NCBI RefSeq assembly: GCF_013415885.1
Contig: NZ_CP058910.1
Coordinates: forward strand, 1,984,001 to 2,048,000
Origin: Halosimplex rubrum
GTDB taxonomy: Archaea; Halobacteriota; Halobacteria; Halobacteriales; Haloarculaceae
Reading direction: 5' to 3'
Length of the DNA stretch: 64,000 nucleotides
Shown: positions 7,724 to 15,354 of the stretch, in pieces
Position numbering within the stretch: the stretch's first letter is position 1
Layout: each line of letters starts with the position of its first letter
Program-made: the position numbers and the translations under genes
Notes under the pieces: generated by a model
What the model was told of the DNA's origin: nothing
Databases searched by the model: none
What the model saw: only the letters and a program-made list of their open reading frames with translations

Positions 7724-8379
7724 ACGACGCCGAGCCCGACGCTGGCACCGACGCCGAGACCGCCCGGCCGATCGGGATCTACTCCGACTACGTCTGCCCG
7801 TTCTGCTACCTCGGCCGGGCCGCCCTGTCGCAGTACCAGGCCGAGCGCGACGAACCCCTGGAGATCGACTGGTACCCCTTCGACCTGCGGGCGGACAAGC
7901 GCCGGCCCGACGGCTCTATCGACCACGCCGTCGACGACGGCAAGGACGCGGACTACTTCGAGCAGGCGAGGGAGAACGTCGAACGCCTCCAGGAGGAGTA
8001 CGGCGTCGAGATGAGCCTCGCCCTCTCCCGGGAGGTCGACTCGCTGCCCGCGCAGGTCGCCTCCTACTACGTCAAGGAGTCGTACCCCTACGAGCGGTGG
8101 CTCGCCTTCGACGAAGCGATCCTCGACGCGCTCTGGAAAGACGAGCGGGACATCGGCGACGCGGACGTGCTCGCGGACCTCGCCGGCGATGTCGACCTCG
8201 ATTCCGAGGAGATCCGCGACGTGCTCGACGACGAGGAGTGGCGCGACGCGGTCACCGAGCGGTTCGACGCGGCCCGCCGCGAGGGCGTGACTGGCGTCCC
8301 GACGTTCACCTACGGCGAGTACGCCGCCCGCGGCGCCGTCCCACCGGAGCACCTCCGGCGGCTGGTCGAGGGGCGCTGA
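7720..8379 (+). CDS. DsbA family (FrnE-like) thiol oxidoreductase
   Basis: A 219-residue thioredoxin-fold protein. After an acidic N-terminal tail, strand IGIYSDYV leads to active site CPFC (about residues 27-30). A helical insert follows, and the cis-proline loop is TGVPTF near residue 195. There is no signal peptide, so it acts in the cytoplasm. FrnE-type proteins are disulfide oxidoreductases/isomerases, and related proteins are annotated as 2-hydroxychromene-2-carboxylate isomerase. The start overlaps the upstream DUF502 stop (ATGA). Confidence 0.88.
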   Translation: MNDAEPDAGTDAETARPIGIYSDYVCPFCYLGRAALSQYQAERDEPLEIDWYPFDLRADKRRPDGSIDHAVDDGKDADYFEQARENVERLQEEYGVEMSLALSREVDSLPAQVASYYVKESYPYERWLAFDEAILDALWKDERDIGDADVLADLAGDVDLDSEEIRDVLDDEEWRDAVTERFDAARREGVTGVPTFTYGEYAARGAVPPEHLRRLVEGR

Positions 8380-8444
8380 GCGGGGTCGACCGACGGGATC
8401 TGAGTGGAGCCGACCGACGGGAGCCGAGCGGGACCGACCGACGG
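8378..8444 (+). repeat. Tandem repeat, 24-base unit, 2.8 copies
   Basis: Three successive copies of a unit beginning GAGCGGGGTCGACCGACGGG: 8378-8401, 8402-8425 and a shortened copy 8426-8444. The core CCGACCGACGG is kept in copies 2 and 3 and varied by one base in copy 1. It starts within the stop codon of the DsbA-like gene and ends about 58 bases before the next start. Confidence 0.7.
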
Positions 8445-8501
8445 ACGACCTCGTCCCCGGGCCCGCCAGTACTTACTACCGGGGGCCCGGAGACGGTGGT
8501 A

Positions 8502-9536
8502 ATGCCCGTCAGGGAGCACGCGTCGAGACACGACCGGATCGCCGAGCTGCCGCTGGTGACCGAGTCGGCGACGGTCGTCGAGCGGGAGGCGATGGACCGC
8601 GACCGGACGGAGGAGGTCCGTAGGGCCGTCGACCACTGGTTCGAGCGGGAGGGGCTGGCCGACCGCTACGAGAGCGTCACCGACTACGACGACTGGGGAA
8701 CGCTCGTCGAGGAGCTGCGCGCCGACGGCTACTCGGGGTTCGCGCGCCGCTGTGCGACGCTGCTGGAGCGATTCGAGCGACCCCACCCGATGCTCGTTCG
8801 GGTCGCGCTCGAACCCGACGACACCTTCGAATATCTGGCCGGCCAGTACGTCGGCCTGCGCTACTGCGGGGAGTCCCGAGCCTACTCGCTGGCGAGTTCG
8901 CCCACCCGCGACAGGGTCGAGATCTGCGTCCGACGCGTCCCGGGCGGGGATCTGTCGCCGCGGCTCTGTCGCGACCTCGCGGTCGGCGACGAGGTGACGA
9001 TGCGGGGGCCGCGGGGCGAACTCGTCCTCGACGAGCCCTCCGATCGGGATCTCGTCTTCATGGCGACCGGGACCGGCGTCGCGCCGCTGAAGGGCATGAT
9101 CGACTACGTCTTCGACACCGGCGCCGACGAGGTCGACGGCGAGCGCCGGGACGTGTGGCTGTTCCTCGGCTCCGCCTGGGAGGACGACCTGCCCTACCGC
9201 GAGGCGTTTCGCGCGTACGGCCGCGAGCGCGAGAACTTCCACTTCGTCCCCTGTCTCAGCCGCGAGTCCTATCTCAGCGAGTGGGCGGGCGAGACCGACT
9301 ACGTCCAGCACGCCTTCGTCAAACACGTCGACGAATCTGCCGTGAGCGCACCGCTCGGCCGGGAACTGGAGCGGTGGCTCGACGAGGCGCCCGCCTCCGG
9401 GGTCGAGGCGCGTATCGACCCCGGGAGCGCCGAGGTGTACGCCTGCGGGATCAACGTGATGGTCAACAGCCTCGTCGACGCCGCCGAGTCCGTCGGCGTG
9501 CCCGGTCGGTACATCGAGGCCGAGGGGTTCGGGTGA
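8502..9536 (+). CDS. FAD/NAD(P)-binding reductase of the ferredoxin-NADP reductase family
   Basis: A 344-residue flavoprotein. The N-terminal 85 residues are acidic and helical and not part of the usual fold. An FAD-binding barrel follows (LAGQYVGLRY and the FAD motif SRAYSLASSP), then the NAD(P) domain with GTGVAPLKGM and C-terminal YACGINVMV. It likely passes electrons between NAD(P)H and a ferredoxin or other one-electron carrier in the cytoplasm; no iron-sulfur cysteines are seen. The ATG at 8502 follows AT-richer sequence (ACTTACTACC) about 30 bases upstream, matching a leaderless start. Confidence 0.85.
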   Translation: MPVREHASRHDRIAELPLVTESATVVEREAMDRDRTEEVRRAVDHWFEREGLADRYESVTDYDDWGTLVEELRADGYSGFARRCATLLERFERPHPMLVRVALEPDDTFEYLAGQYVGLRYCGESRAYSLASSPTRDRVEICVRRVPGGDLSPRLCRDLAVGDEVTMRGPRGELVLDEPSDRDLVFMATGTGVAPLKGMIDYVFDTGADEVDGERRDVWLFLGSAWEDDLPYREAFRAYGRERENFHFVPCLSRESYLSEWAGETDYVQHAFVKHVDESAVSAPLGRELERWLDEAPASGVEARIDPGSAEVYACGINVMVNSLVDAAESVGVPGRYIEAEGFG

Positions 9537-9603
9537 GTCGGTGTCGGCAGGTGCGGCGCGCGGTCACCGAAACATTCGTGTGACCGAGCCGAGAGATGTC
9601 GGT

Positions 9604-9921
9604 ATGGCGACCGCCCTCTCCAGCCCTCTCAGCCAACGGGTCCGCCGCGTCGACGTGCTCGCGTACGTCTTCGGTCTCATGGGGATCCTGTACGTCGGCG
9701 AGTTCGCGGTCGCGGTTCTCACCGCCGGCGCGACGACCTACGAGGCCGGCATGGCCGCCCTCGGCGGGTTCGCGCTCCTCGGGGCCGTCCAGATGTACCG
9801 GAACCCGGGCACCCTCCGGAACGGTCTCGAACCCGCTCCCGCGTATCTGTACGTCCTTCCCGTCGTCTCGACCGGGGCGTCTCTCGTTCTGGTCGTCGGC
9901 TGGGTTGCGACCCTCGCGTAG
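9604..9921 (+). CDS. Small membrane protein (105 aa, three helices)
   Basis: Hydrophobic segments lie near residues 18-38 (LAYVFGLMGILYVGEFAV), 45-65 (AALGGFALLGAVQMY) and 80-102. There is no signal peptide cleavage site, and the polar N-terminus has three arginines, suggesting it faces the cytoplasm. It stands between an FNR-like gene and a wHTH operon with its own spacing, so operon links are unclear. No family recognised. Confidence 0.6.
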   Translation: MATALSSPLSQRVRRVDVLAYVFGLMGILYVGEFAVAVLTAGATTYEAGMAALGGFALLGAVQMYRNPGTLRNGLEPAPAYLYVLPVVSTGASLVLVVGWVATLA

Positions 9922-9985
9922 CCCGTCGGCCGGGCGGCGACTCTCGCGCTGGGCCACCGTTTCCGAGTCCGAACGCGTGTAGTCC

Positions 9986-9996
9986 GTTTTATAAGC
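9986..9996 (+). promoter_or_regulatory. TATA-like box for the wHTH/DUF7521 cluster
   Basis: TTTTATAAG stands out in GC-rich DNA, centred about 28 bases before the ATG at 10019. Transcription from it would start at or next to the ATG, giving a leaderless message as is common in haloarchaea. Confidence 0.55.
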
Positions 9997-10018
9997 TCGC
10001 CGGTAGAATCGTGGATCG

Positions 10019-10378
10019 ATGGCAGCCGGTCAGGATCCCGAGGAATCGGGGGTGATCTCGTTGCTCGACGACGAGTACGCCCGCGAGATCCTGGTCGAGT
10101 CGAGCCGCGAGGCGCTGTCGGCCTCGGCGCTGGCCGAGCGCTGCGACGCCTCGGAGCCGACGGTCTACCGGCGCATCGAACAGCTCCGCGAGTACGACCT
10201 CGTCGTCGAACAGCAGCAGCTGGACCCCGACGGCCACCACTACAAGACGTATCGGACACGCGTCGAGCGCGTCACCGTCGAGATCGAGGACGGCGAGTAC
10301 ACGATCGACGTGTCCCGGCGCGAGGTGGACGCGGCCGACCGGTTCACGCGGCTGTTCGAGGGACTCACAGAACCATGA
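10019..10378 (+). CDS. Winged helix-turn-helix regulator (ArsR-like)
   Basis: A 119-residue protein. The N-terminal half is a winged HTH: LLDDEYAREILVESS, then SASALAERCDASEPTVYRRI with the recognition helix, and a wing near VVEQQQLDPDG. The C-terminal half, with strands VERVTVEIEDGEYTIDVSR, is a small domain common in haloarchaeal wHTH proteins that sit in front of DUF7521 genes. It probably represses or activates its own operon. The stop overlaps the next start as ATGA, so the three or four genes here are translationally coupled. Confidence 0.85.
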   Translation: MAAGQDPEESGVISLLDDEYAREILVESSREALSASALAERCDASEPTVYRRIEQLREYDLVVEQQQLDPDGHHYKTYRTRVERVTVEIEDGEYTIDVSRREVDAADRFTRLFEGLTEP

Positions 10379-10731
10379 TACCCGCGACCTCCCCTCCCGC
10401 ACTCGTTCCCGCCCCGGACCTCGCTCTGCAGGTCTCGGCGACCGGCGGGTCCGCGGTGCTCGCGGCGCTGGCCCTGCTGAGCCTGGCGGTCGCCGCCGGC
10501 CTGTCGCTGCTGATCGCCTACGAGGCGCTGAAGGGCTACCGCGGCACCCGCGACCGGGCGATGCTGTTCCTGGCGGTCGGGATCGTCCTCCTGACCGGCG
10601 GGCCCATCGCCCTGCGCATCGCCCTCCCGACGCTCACCGACACGCCCGAGTCCGTCCGGCTGCTCTCGACGACCGTCAGCGAACTGCTCGGCCTCGGCTG
10701 CATCCTCTACGCCATCTACGGACGACCATGA
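10375..10731 (+). CDS. DUF7521-like membrane protein, copy 1
   Basis: A 118-residue protein with three membrane helices (about 20-45, 62-82 and 95-115). The region AYEALKGYRGTRDRAMLFLA between helices one and two, and the final GLGCILYAIYG, match the neighbour at 10838 closely, so the two are paralogues. ATGA overlaps at both ends tie it to the wHTH gene before and the small frame after. The combination of ArsR-like regulator and DUF7521 protein is recurrent in haloarchaea; the membrane protein's function is not known. Confidence 0.75.
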   Translation: MIPATSPPALVPAPDLALQVSATGGSAVLAALALLSLAVAAGLSLLIAYEALKGYRGTRDRAMLFLAVGIVLLTGGPIALRIALPTLTDTPESVRLLSTTVSELLGLGCILYAIYGRP

Positions 10732-10841
10732 CCGGACGCACCCCTCACCCCCACGAGCGCGACTCCGACGCCGGCCGCGGCGCCACTCCCAGCGCCCCGG
10801 CTCCCCGAGCCCGCGGCCCGAATCAGGAGGTGACGCGATGA
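10728..10841 (+). CDS. Possible coupling microprotein (37 aa)
   Basis: An ATG at 10728 overlaps the TGA of copy 1 (ATGA), and the frame ends at TGA 10839-10841, itself overlapping the ATG of copy 2. The peptide begins MTGRTPHPHERDSDAGRG and is Pro/Arg-rich, with no fold suggested. A good Shine-Dalgarno (GGAGGTGA) for copy 2 lies inside its last codons. It may be a real small protein or only a device to carry ribosomes across the gap between the paralogues. Confidence 0.4.
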   Translation: MTGRTPHPHERDSDAGRGATPSAPAPRARGPNQEVTR

Positions 10842-11167
10842 GCGATCCGTTCGCTGGGGTCGCGCAGCCGGCGCTCGCACCCCTCCAGGGCGCGGTGAGC
10901 GTCACGCCGGCGACGTTCACCGGGGCGCTGACCGCCGCGGTCGGCCTGTTCGTCGCCTACCAGGCCTACCGCGGCTACCGGCGCAACGACAGCCGCCCGA
11001 TGCTGTTCCTCGGGATCGGCATCTTCCTCGTAACCGTCGCCCCGTTCGTCGTCACGACGCTGCTGGTCTCCGTGTTGCTCGCCAGCGACGCCGCCGGCAT
11101 CCTCGCGTGGGCGACCCTCGAGATCGTCGGTCTCGGGTCGATCCTCTACGCGCTCACGGGCGCGTGA
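10838..11167 (+). CDS. DUF7521-like membrane protein, copy 2
   Basis: A 109-residue paralogue of the protein at 10375: three membrane helices, conserved AYQAYRGYRRNDSRPMLFLG loop and GLGSILYAL end. A Shine-Dalgarno GGAGGTGA lies a few bases before ATG 10838, so it can be translated independently as well as by coupling. The tandem pair suggests gene duplication, perhaps forming a hetero-oligomer in the membrane under control of the wHTH protein. Confidence 0.75.
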   Translation: MSDPFAGVAQPALAPLQGAVSVTPATFTGALTAAVGLFVAYQAYRGYRRNDSRPMLFLGIGIFLVTVAPFVVTTLLVSVLLASDAAGILAWATLEIVGLGSILYALTGA

Positions 11168-11278
11168 CTCGGGCCCCGGAGGAGTCCGTCCGTCGGAATC
11201 GGGGAGTGAGTCGACGGGAGGGGTCGCCCTCGCGGCGGTACGGTCAGTTTTACTACGCCGGCGGGCGAGGCGTCGACA

Positions 11279-12049
11279 ATGAGCCGACTGGTCTCCGACC
11301 TCCGGTTCTCGGCCGGACCGCGCGCCCTCCTCCGGCGGTTCCTCGGCGTCCCCCTCCGCCCCCAGACGTACGCGAACCTGCTGTACCTCTCGGCGCTGTT
11401 CCCGTTGGGGATCACGTACGTGATACTGCTCCCGCTCGGTTTCGGACTCGGGATCGGGCTGTCGGTGATACTCGTCGGCCTCCCCCTGTTCGTCGCGACG
11501 CTGCTGGGCGTCCGGGAGCTGACCGCGCTCGAACGATACGCGGCCGACCGACTGCTCGTCGCCGACGCGCCCGCCGGCGACGCCGAGGTGCCGCCGCTAA
11601 CCGAACCGGTCGCCCACCTGAAACACGCGCTCACGACCCTCTCGACGTGGAAGGGCGTCGCCTTCCTCCTGAGCAAGGTCTTCGTCGGGACCGCCGCGTT
11701 CACGCTGCTGGTCGTCCTCGGAACGCTCTCGCTGTCCCTGCTGCTCGTGCCGCTGTACTACCGGTCGGTCAACGTCGGCGTCCGCCCGGTCTCCGGGGAG
11801 ATGAACGTCGCGCCCTCGGTCGAGTTCGCGCTCCAGACCTGGGAGATCGGGCTCACGATCCCCTTCCGGCTGACGACGTGGTACGTCACGACGCTGCCGG
11901 AGGCGCTGGCCGTCTCGGCGTTCGGGCTGGTCGCGACGCTGGTCTCGCTGCACGTCTGCAACTTCGCCGCGCGGGCCGCCGGCTGGTACGCGTCGCTGCT
12001 GGTCGGGGGGACCGACCGGTCGGCGATCCGTCGGACCCTCGACGCGTAG
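11279..12049 (+). CDS. Putative sensor-domain membrane protein (PF13796-like)
   Basis: A 256-residue protein with four to five long hydrophobic stretches: two adjacent ones near residues 38-80 (YLSALFPLGITYVILLPLGF, then a Gly-rich helix with LSVILVGLPLFV), further pairs near 125-160 and 200-235. A soluble helical part lies between (about 85-120). This layout matches the putative sensor domain found in front of actinobacterial and haloarchaeal histidine kinases, here standing alone. TTTTACTA about 30 bases before the ATG could be its TATA box. Confidence 0.65.
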   Translation: MSRLVSDLRFSAGPRALLRRFLGVPLRPQTYANLLYLSALFPLGITYVILLPLGFGLGIGLSVILVGLPLFVATLLGVRELTALERYAADRLLVADAPAGDAEVPPLTEPVAHLKHALTTLSTWKGVAFLLSKVFVGTAAFTLLVVLGTLSLSLLLVPLYYRSVNVGVRPVSGEMNVAPSVEFALQTWEIGLTIPFRLTTWYVTTLPEALAVSAFGLVATLVSLHVCNFAARAAGWYASLLVGGTDRSAIRRTLDA

Positions 12050-12093
12050 CGCGGTAACCGCCGGACCCCCCGAATCGCTCGACGGCCCCCGGG

Positions 12094-12105
12094 CCTTATT
12101 TACTT
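12094..12105 (+). promoter_or_regulatory. TATA-like box for the histidine kinase gene
   Basis: CCTTATTTACTT in GC-rich surroundings. Transcription about 25 bases downstream would start near 12126, which supports the ATG at 12135 over the GTG at 12120 as the translation start. Confidence 0.5.
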
Positions 12106-12134
12106 GCACCGCCTACGGTGTGGGTAACATCCCG

Positions 12135-14171
12135 ATGAGCCACCTCCTGGCGGACCCGACTGTCGCCCTCGTCGTCGGCGGATCCGCCGACGACCGGGAC
12201 CGCGTCCGCACCGCTATATCCGACGGCGACGGCGGAACCGTCGCCGGCGTCGTCGTGGACCGCGCCGACCTGGCTGAGACGCTCTCCGAGCGGGACGACG
12301 CCGGCTGTATCGTCGCCGTCGACATCGGCGAAGCCGAGTTCGAGGACGTGTACGAGACCGCCAGGGCGGACGGCGACCGCTTGCCGGTCGTCGTCTACGC
12401 GGACGGCGAGGCGGTCGCGGCGGTCGTCGCGGAGCGGGCCGACTGCCGGTACCTGCCGCGGTCGGCCTCGCCCGCGACGCTCGCTCGCGTCGTCGACGAC
12501 GCGGTCGCCACCTTCCGGGAACGGCGACAGACGGCGGCGGACAGCGCCGTCTTCCGGACGCTTCTCGAGGACGGACAGATGACGATGTTCGCCAAGGACG
12601 ACGAGGGCCGCTACGTCCGGATGGCGGACGTGCCGCACACACCCGGCCCGGAGGCGTTCATCGGCAACACCGACCCGGAGGCGTTCGACCACCGCACGGA
12701 CGCCGACCGGGAAGCCTACGAGGACGACCTGCGCGTCGCCGAGACCGGCGACCCGATCCGGGGCCAGATCGAGCACTTCGAGACGCAGGGCGGCGACTAC
12801 TGGTCCGAGGTGACGAAACTCCCCTGGCGCGACGACGACGGCCGCGTGCTGGGGGTGGTCGGGTACGCGATCGACGTGACCGACCGGATGCAGCTCCAGC
12901 ACCGGCTGGAGGAGCAACAGCGGCGATTCGACCAGTTCGCCAGCTACGTCTCTCACGACCTGCGGACGCCTCTGCAGATATCGGTCGGTGCCCTCGAACG
13001 CGCCCGGGAGGGCCACGAGTCCGCGTTCGACCGGATCGAGCGGGCCAACGAGCGCATCGAGGAGATCCTCGAGGACCTCAGCGCGCTCTCGAAGGGCGAC
13101 CGCTCGGTCGACCTCTCCGAGGAGGTGCTCGACGTGCTCGACGTGGGCGTGTCGTCGACGGCGCTGGGCCCGCTCGTCGAGCAGGTCTGGAGCGTCCACG
13201 GGACCGACGAGGCGACGCTCGACGTGGCGGTCCCCGAGGGGACGGAGATCATCGCCGAGACGGAGTCGGTCCGGCCGCTGGTCGAGAACCTGCTGAAGAA
13301 CGCGCTGGACCACGCCGGCCCCGACGTGACCGTCCGCGTCGGGACGACCGATCGGGGCTTCTACGTCGAGGACGACGGCCCCGGTATCCCCGAGGCGGAG
13401 CGCGAGAAGGTCCTCGAAGCCGGGTACACGACGGCCGAGGACGGCACCGGGACCGGGCTGGCGATCGTCACCGAGACCGTCGACCAGCAGGGCTGGGACA
13501 TCGACATCGGCGAGAGCGAGACCGGCGGGTCGCCGGGCGCGCGCTTCGAGTTCGACGAGTGTCCGGTCGTCGTCCCCGAACCGGTCGAACCGACCGACCC
13601 GGTCGCGCTCACCGAGAGCGTCGACGTGGGCGAGGTGTCCGTCCCCGGGTCCGCCGAGACCGGCACGTCCGATCGGTCCTGGCGGGTCGTCGGCAACGGC
13701 CGGGACATCTGGCACGACATCGACGAGTTCCACTTCCGCCACGGAGAGGTCAGCGGCCCCGTTAGGATCCAGGGGCGGCTGGCCGACCTGGAGTCCGTCC
13801 ACGAGTACAGCAAAGCGGGACTGATGGTCAGGGACACCCTCGCCGAGGACGCCGCGTTCGCGTTCGTCGGTGCGACGGCCGACCACGGGACCGAGACGAT
13901 GTGGCGCGACGAGGTCGGCGCCGCCGCCGGGAGCGACCAGTTCGAGGAGCCGTACGACGCCTATCCGTGGTACCGGCTCGACGCCGTCGACGGCACGGTG
14001 ACGCTGTCGTCGTCGACCGACGGACGGGAGTGGCAACCCATCGACCAGCGCCGGATCGACCTCGCCGACCCGGTGGTCGTCGGCCTCGCCGTCTGCAGCC
14101 ACAGCGTCGACGAGACCAGCGAGGCCCGCTTCGAGGACGTGACTGTGACGGAACTCGACCCCGTCGACTGA
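12135..14171 (+). CDS. Soluble PAS histidine kinase with C-terminal beta-sandwich domain
   Basis: A 678-residue cytoplasmic kinase with no membrane helices. Residues 1-130 look like a receiver-like fold (VALVVGGSADDRDRVR) of the type seen in haloarchaeal kinases. A PAS domain follows (about 140-260, ending VVGYAIDVTDRMQLQHR), then a HisKA dimerisation helix with SHDLRTP and phospho-acceptor His274. The HATPase has N box VENLLKNALDHA, G1 box DDGPGIP and G2 box GTGTGLAI. About 160 extra residues follow, beginning near WRVVGNGRDIWHDID and built of beta strands with aromatic residues, resembling a DUF1349/LamG-like jelly roll. No dedicated response regulator gene lies next to it. Confidence 0.85.
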   Translation: MSHLLADPTVALVVGGSADDRDRVRTAISDGDGGTVAGVVVDRADLAETLSERDDAGCIVAVDIGEAEFEDVYETARADGDRLPVVVYADGEAVAAVVAERADCRYLPRSASPATLARVVDDAVATFRERRQTAADSAVFRTLLEDGQMTMFAKDDEGRYVRMADVPHTPGPEAFIGNTDPEAFDHRTDADREAYEDDLRVAETGDPIRGQIEHFETQGGDYWSEVTKLPWRDDDGRVLGVVGYAIDVTDRMQLQHRLEEQQRRFDQFASYVSHDLRTPLQISVGALERAREGHESAFDRIERANERIEEILEDLSALSKGDRSVDLSEEVLDVLDVGVSSTALGPLVEQVWSVHGTDEATLDVAVPEGTEIIAETESVRPLVENLLKNALDHAGPDVTVRVGTTDRGFYVEDDGPGIPEAEREKVLEAGYTTAEDGTGTGLAIVTETVDQQGWDIDIGESETGGSPGARFEFDECPVVVPEPVEPTDPVALTESVDVGEVSVPGSAETGTSDRSWRVVGNGRDIWHDIDEFHFRHGEVSGPVRIQGRLADLESVHEYSKAGLMVRDTLAEDAAFAFVGATADHGTETMWRDEVGAAAGSDQFEEPYDAYPWYRLDAVDGTVTLSSSTDGREWQPIDQRRIDLADPVVVGLAVCSHSVDETSEARFEDVTVTELDPVD

Positions 14172-14227
14172 GTTCGACCGCGCCGACGGCGAGACGCGGT
14201 CGGGTCGCTGTACCGTCGACCGACGGG

Positions 14228-14560
14228 TCAGTCGCCGTCCGCGACGAACGCCTGCACTTCCTCGACGGCGAGGACCCCGTCTTCGCGCGTCGCGGCCAAG
14301 GCACCGTCGACGAACAGGAGGAGTTTCGGGACGCTCCGTACGTCGTACTCGTCGACCAGTTCCGGATCGTCGCGGGGGTTCATCGTCGCGACGACCGCTT
14401 CGGTCGAGCGGGCGACCGCGCTCAGGACCGGTTCCATCGCCGCGCACTTCCCGCAGCCCTCCGTGTGGAACTCGACGAGGACCCGGTCGTGACTCGCGAC
14501 CAGGTCGTCCAGTTCGGCCCGGGTCGACGGCGTGACCGGCCGGTCGTGTGTCGCAGCCAT
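14228..14560 (-). CDS. Thioredoxin family protein
   Basis: A 110-residue thioredoxin fold with active site CGKC (about residues 36-39, in EFHTEGCGKCAAMEPVL) and the cis-proline loop SVPKLLLF near residue 75. No signal peptide. CGKC rather than CGPC, and His before the site, set it apart from the main thioredoxin. It is likely a cytoplasmic disulfide reductase. ATG 14560 is chosen because upstream in-frame sequence is basic and uncharacteristic. It is divergent from the peroxiredoxin-like gene 200 bases away. Confidence 0.85.
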   Translation of the reverse strand: MAATHDRPVTPSTRAELDDLVASHDRVLVEFHTEGCGKCAAMEPVLSAVARSTEAVVATMNPRDDPELVDEYDVRSVPKLLLFVDGALAATREDGVLAVEEVQAFVADGD

Positions 14561-14760
14561 GAACGGGGAAACGGGACCGAGCGGTGTAAGCCTCTCGACG
14601 GAGCCAACCGAGATCCCGCATCGGATCGACCGGGCCGAACTGAGCAGCGGTCGCGAGGCGAAAGCCAACCCGCTCGCGGGAGGGGTGAAGCCGACTCCGG
14701 ATACCGTCGAGTTTCCCCACCCAAAGTCACTTTCTCCGGGCGCCCGTACCGTCGGGCGTC

Positions 14761-15327
14761 ATGGTCGCACTCGACTCCGAGGAGGACGCGCTCGACCGCG
14801 GCGACGCCGCACCGGCCTTCGAACTACCGGGCGTCGACGGCGAGACCCACGCCCTCGACGACTTCGCCGACAACGAGGCGCTGCTGGTCGTGTTCACCTG
14901 TAACCACTGCCCGTACGCCCAGGCGAAGTTCGACGAACTGAACGCGCTGGCCGCGGCGTACGACGACGCCGCGGTCGTCGGGATCAACCCCAACGACGCC
15001 GAGGAGTACCCCGAGGACTCCTTCGAGAAGATGGTCGAGTACGTCGAGAGCGGGCGGGTCCAGTACGACGCCTACCTGCGCGACGAGAGCCAGGAAGTCG
15101 CCGCCGAGTACGGCGCCGCCTGCACGCCGGACCCGTTCCTGTTCGCCCGCGAGGACGGCGAGTTCCGCCTGGCGTACCACGGCCGGCTCGACGACGCGAC
15201 GAACCCCGACGACGAGCCCACCGAGCGGGAGATGAAGGAACTCGTCGACCGCGTGCTCGCGGGCGAGGAAATCGACGACGAGTTCAAACCCAGCCGGGGC
15301 TGCTCGATCAAGTGGACCGAGGAGTAG
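14761..15327 (+). CDS. Thioredoxin-like (AhpC/TSA) family protein
   Basis: A 188-residue peroxiredoxin-like fold. After GDAAPAFELPGVDGE comes the strand LLVVFTCNHCPYAQ with a CNHC pair at about residues 47-50, then AVVGINPNDAEEYPED and the cis-proline segment CTPDPFLFAR. This matches the redoxin family in which a CxxC pair precedes the PYA helix. It probably reduces or oxidises thiols in the cytoplasm. C-terminal Cys in SRGCSIKW could take part. The upstream 200 bases are shared with the divergent thioredoxin gene. Confidence 0.85.
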   Translation: MVALDSEEDALDRGDAAPAFELPGVDGETHALDDFADNEALLVVFTCNHCPYAQAKFDELNALAAAYDDAAVVGINPNDAEEYPEDSFEKMVEYVESGRVQYDAYLRDESQEVAAEYGAACTPDPFLFAREDGEFRLAYHGRLDDATNPDDEPTEREMKELVDRVLAGEEIDDEFKPSRGCSIKWTEE

Positions 15328-15354
15328 GCGGAACTCGTCGTCTTTCGCGCGGTC

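Noticed and set aside
8378-8444. CRISPR-like array
   Set aside because: Repeats are directly adjacent without spacers; there are no cas genes in the window.
12096-14720. 874-codon minus-strand frame opposite the histidine kinase
   Set aside because: Antisense of the kinase; Val/Asp/Arg-rich without domain signatures, while the plus strand has all kinase motifs.
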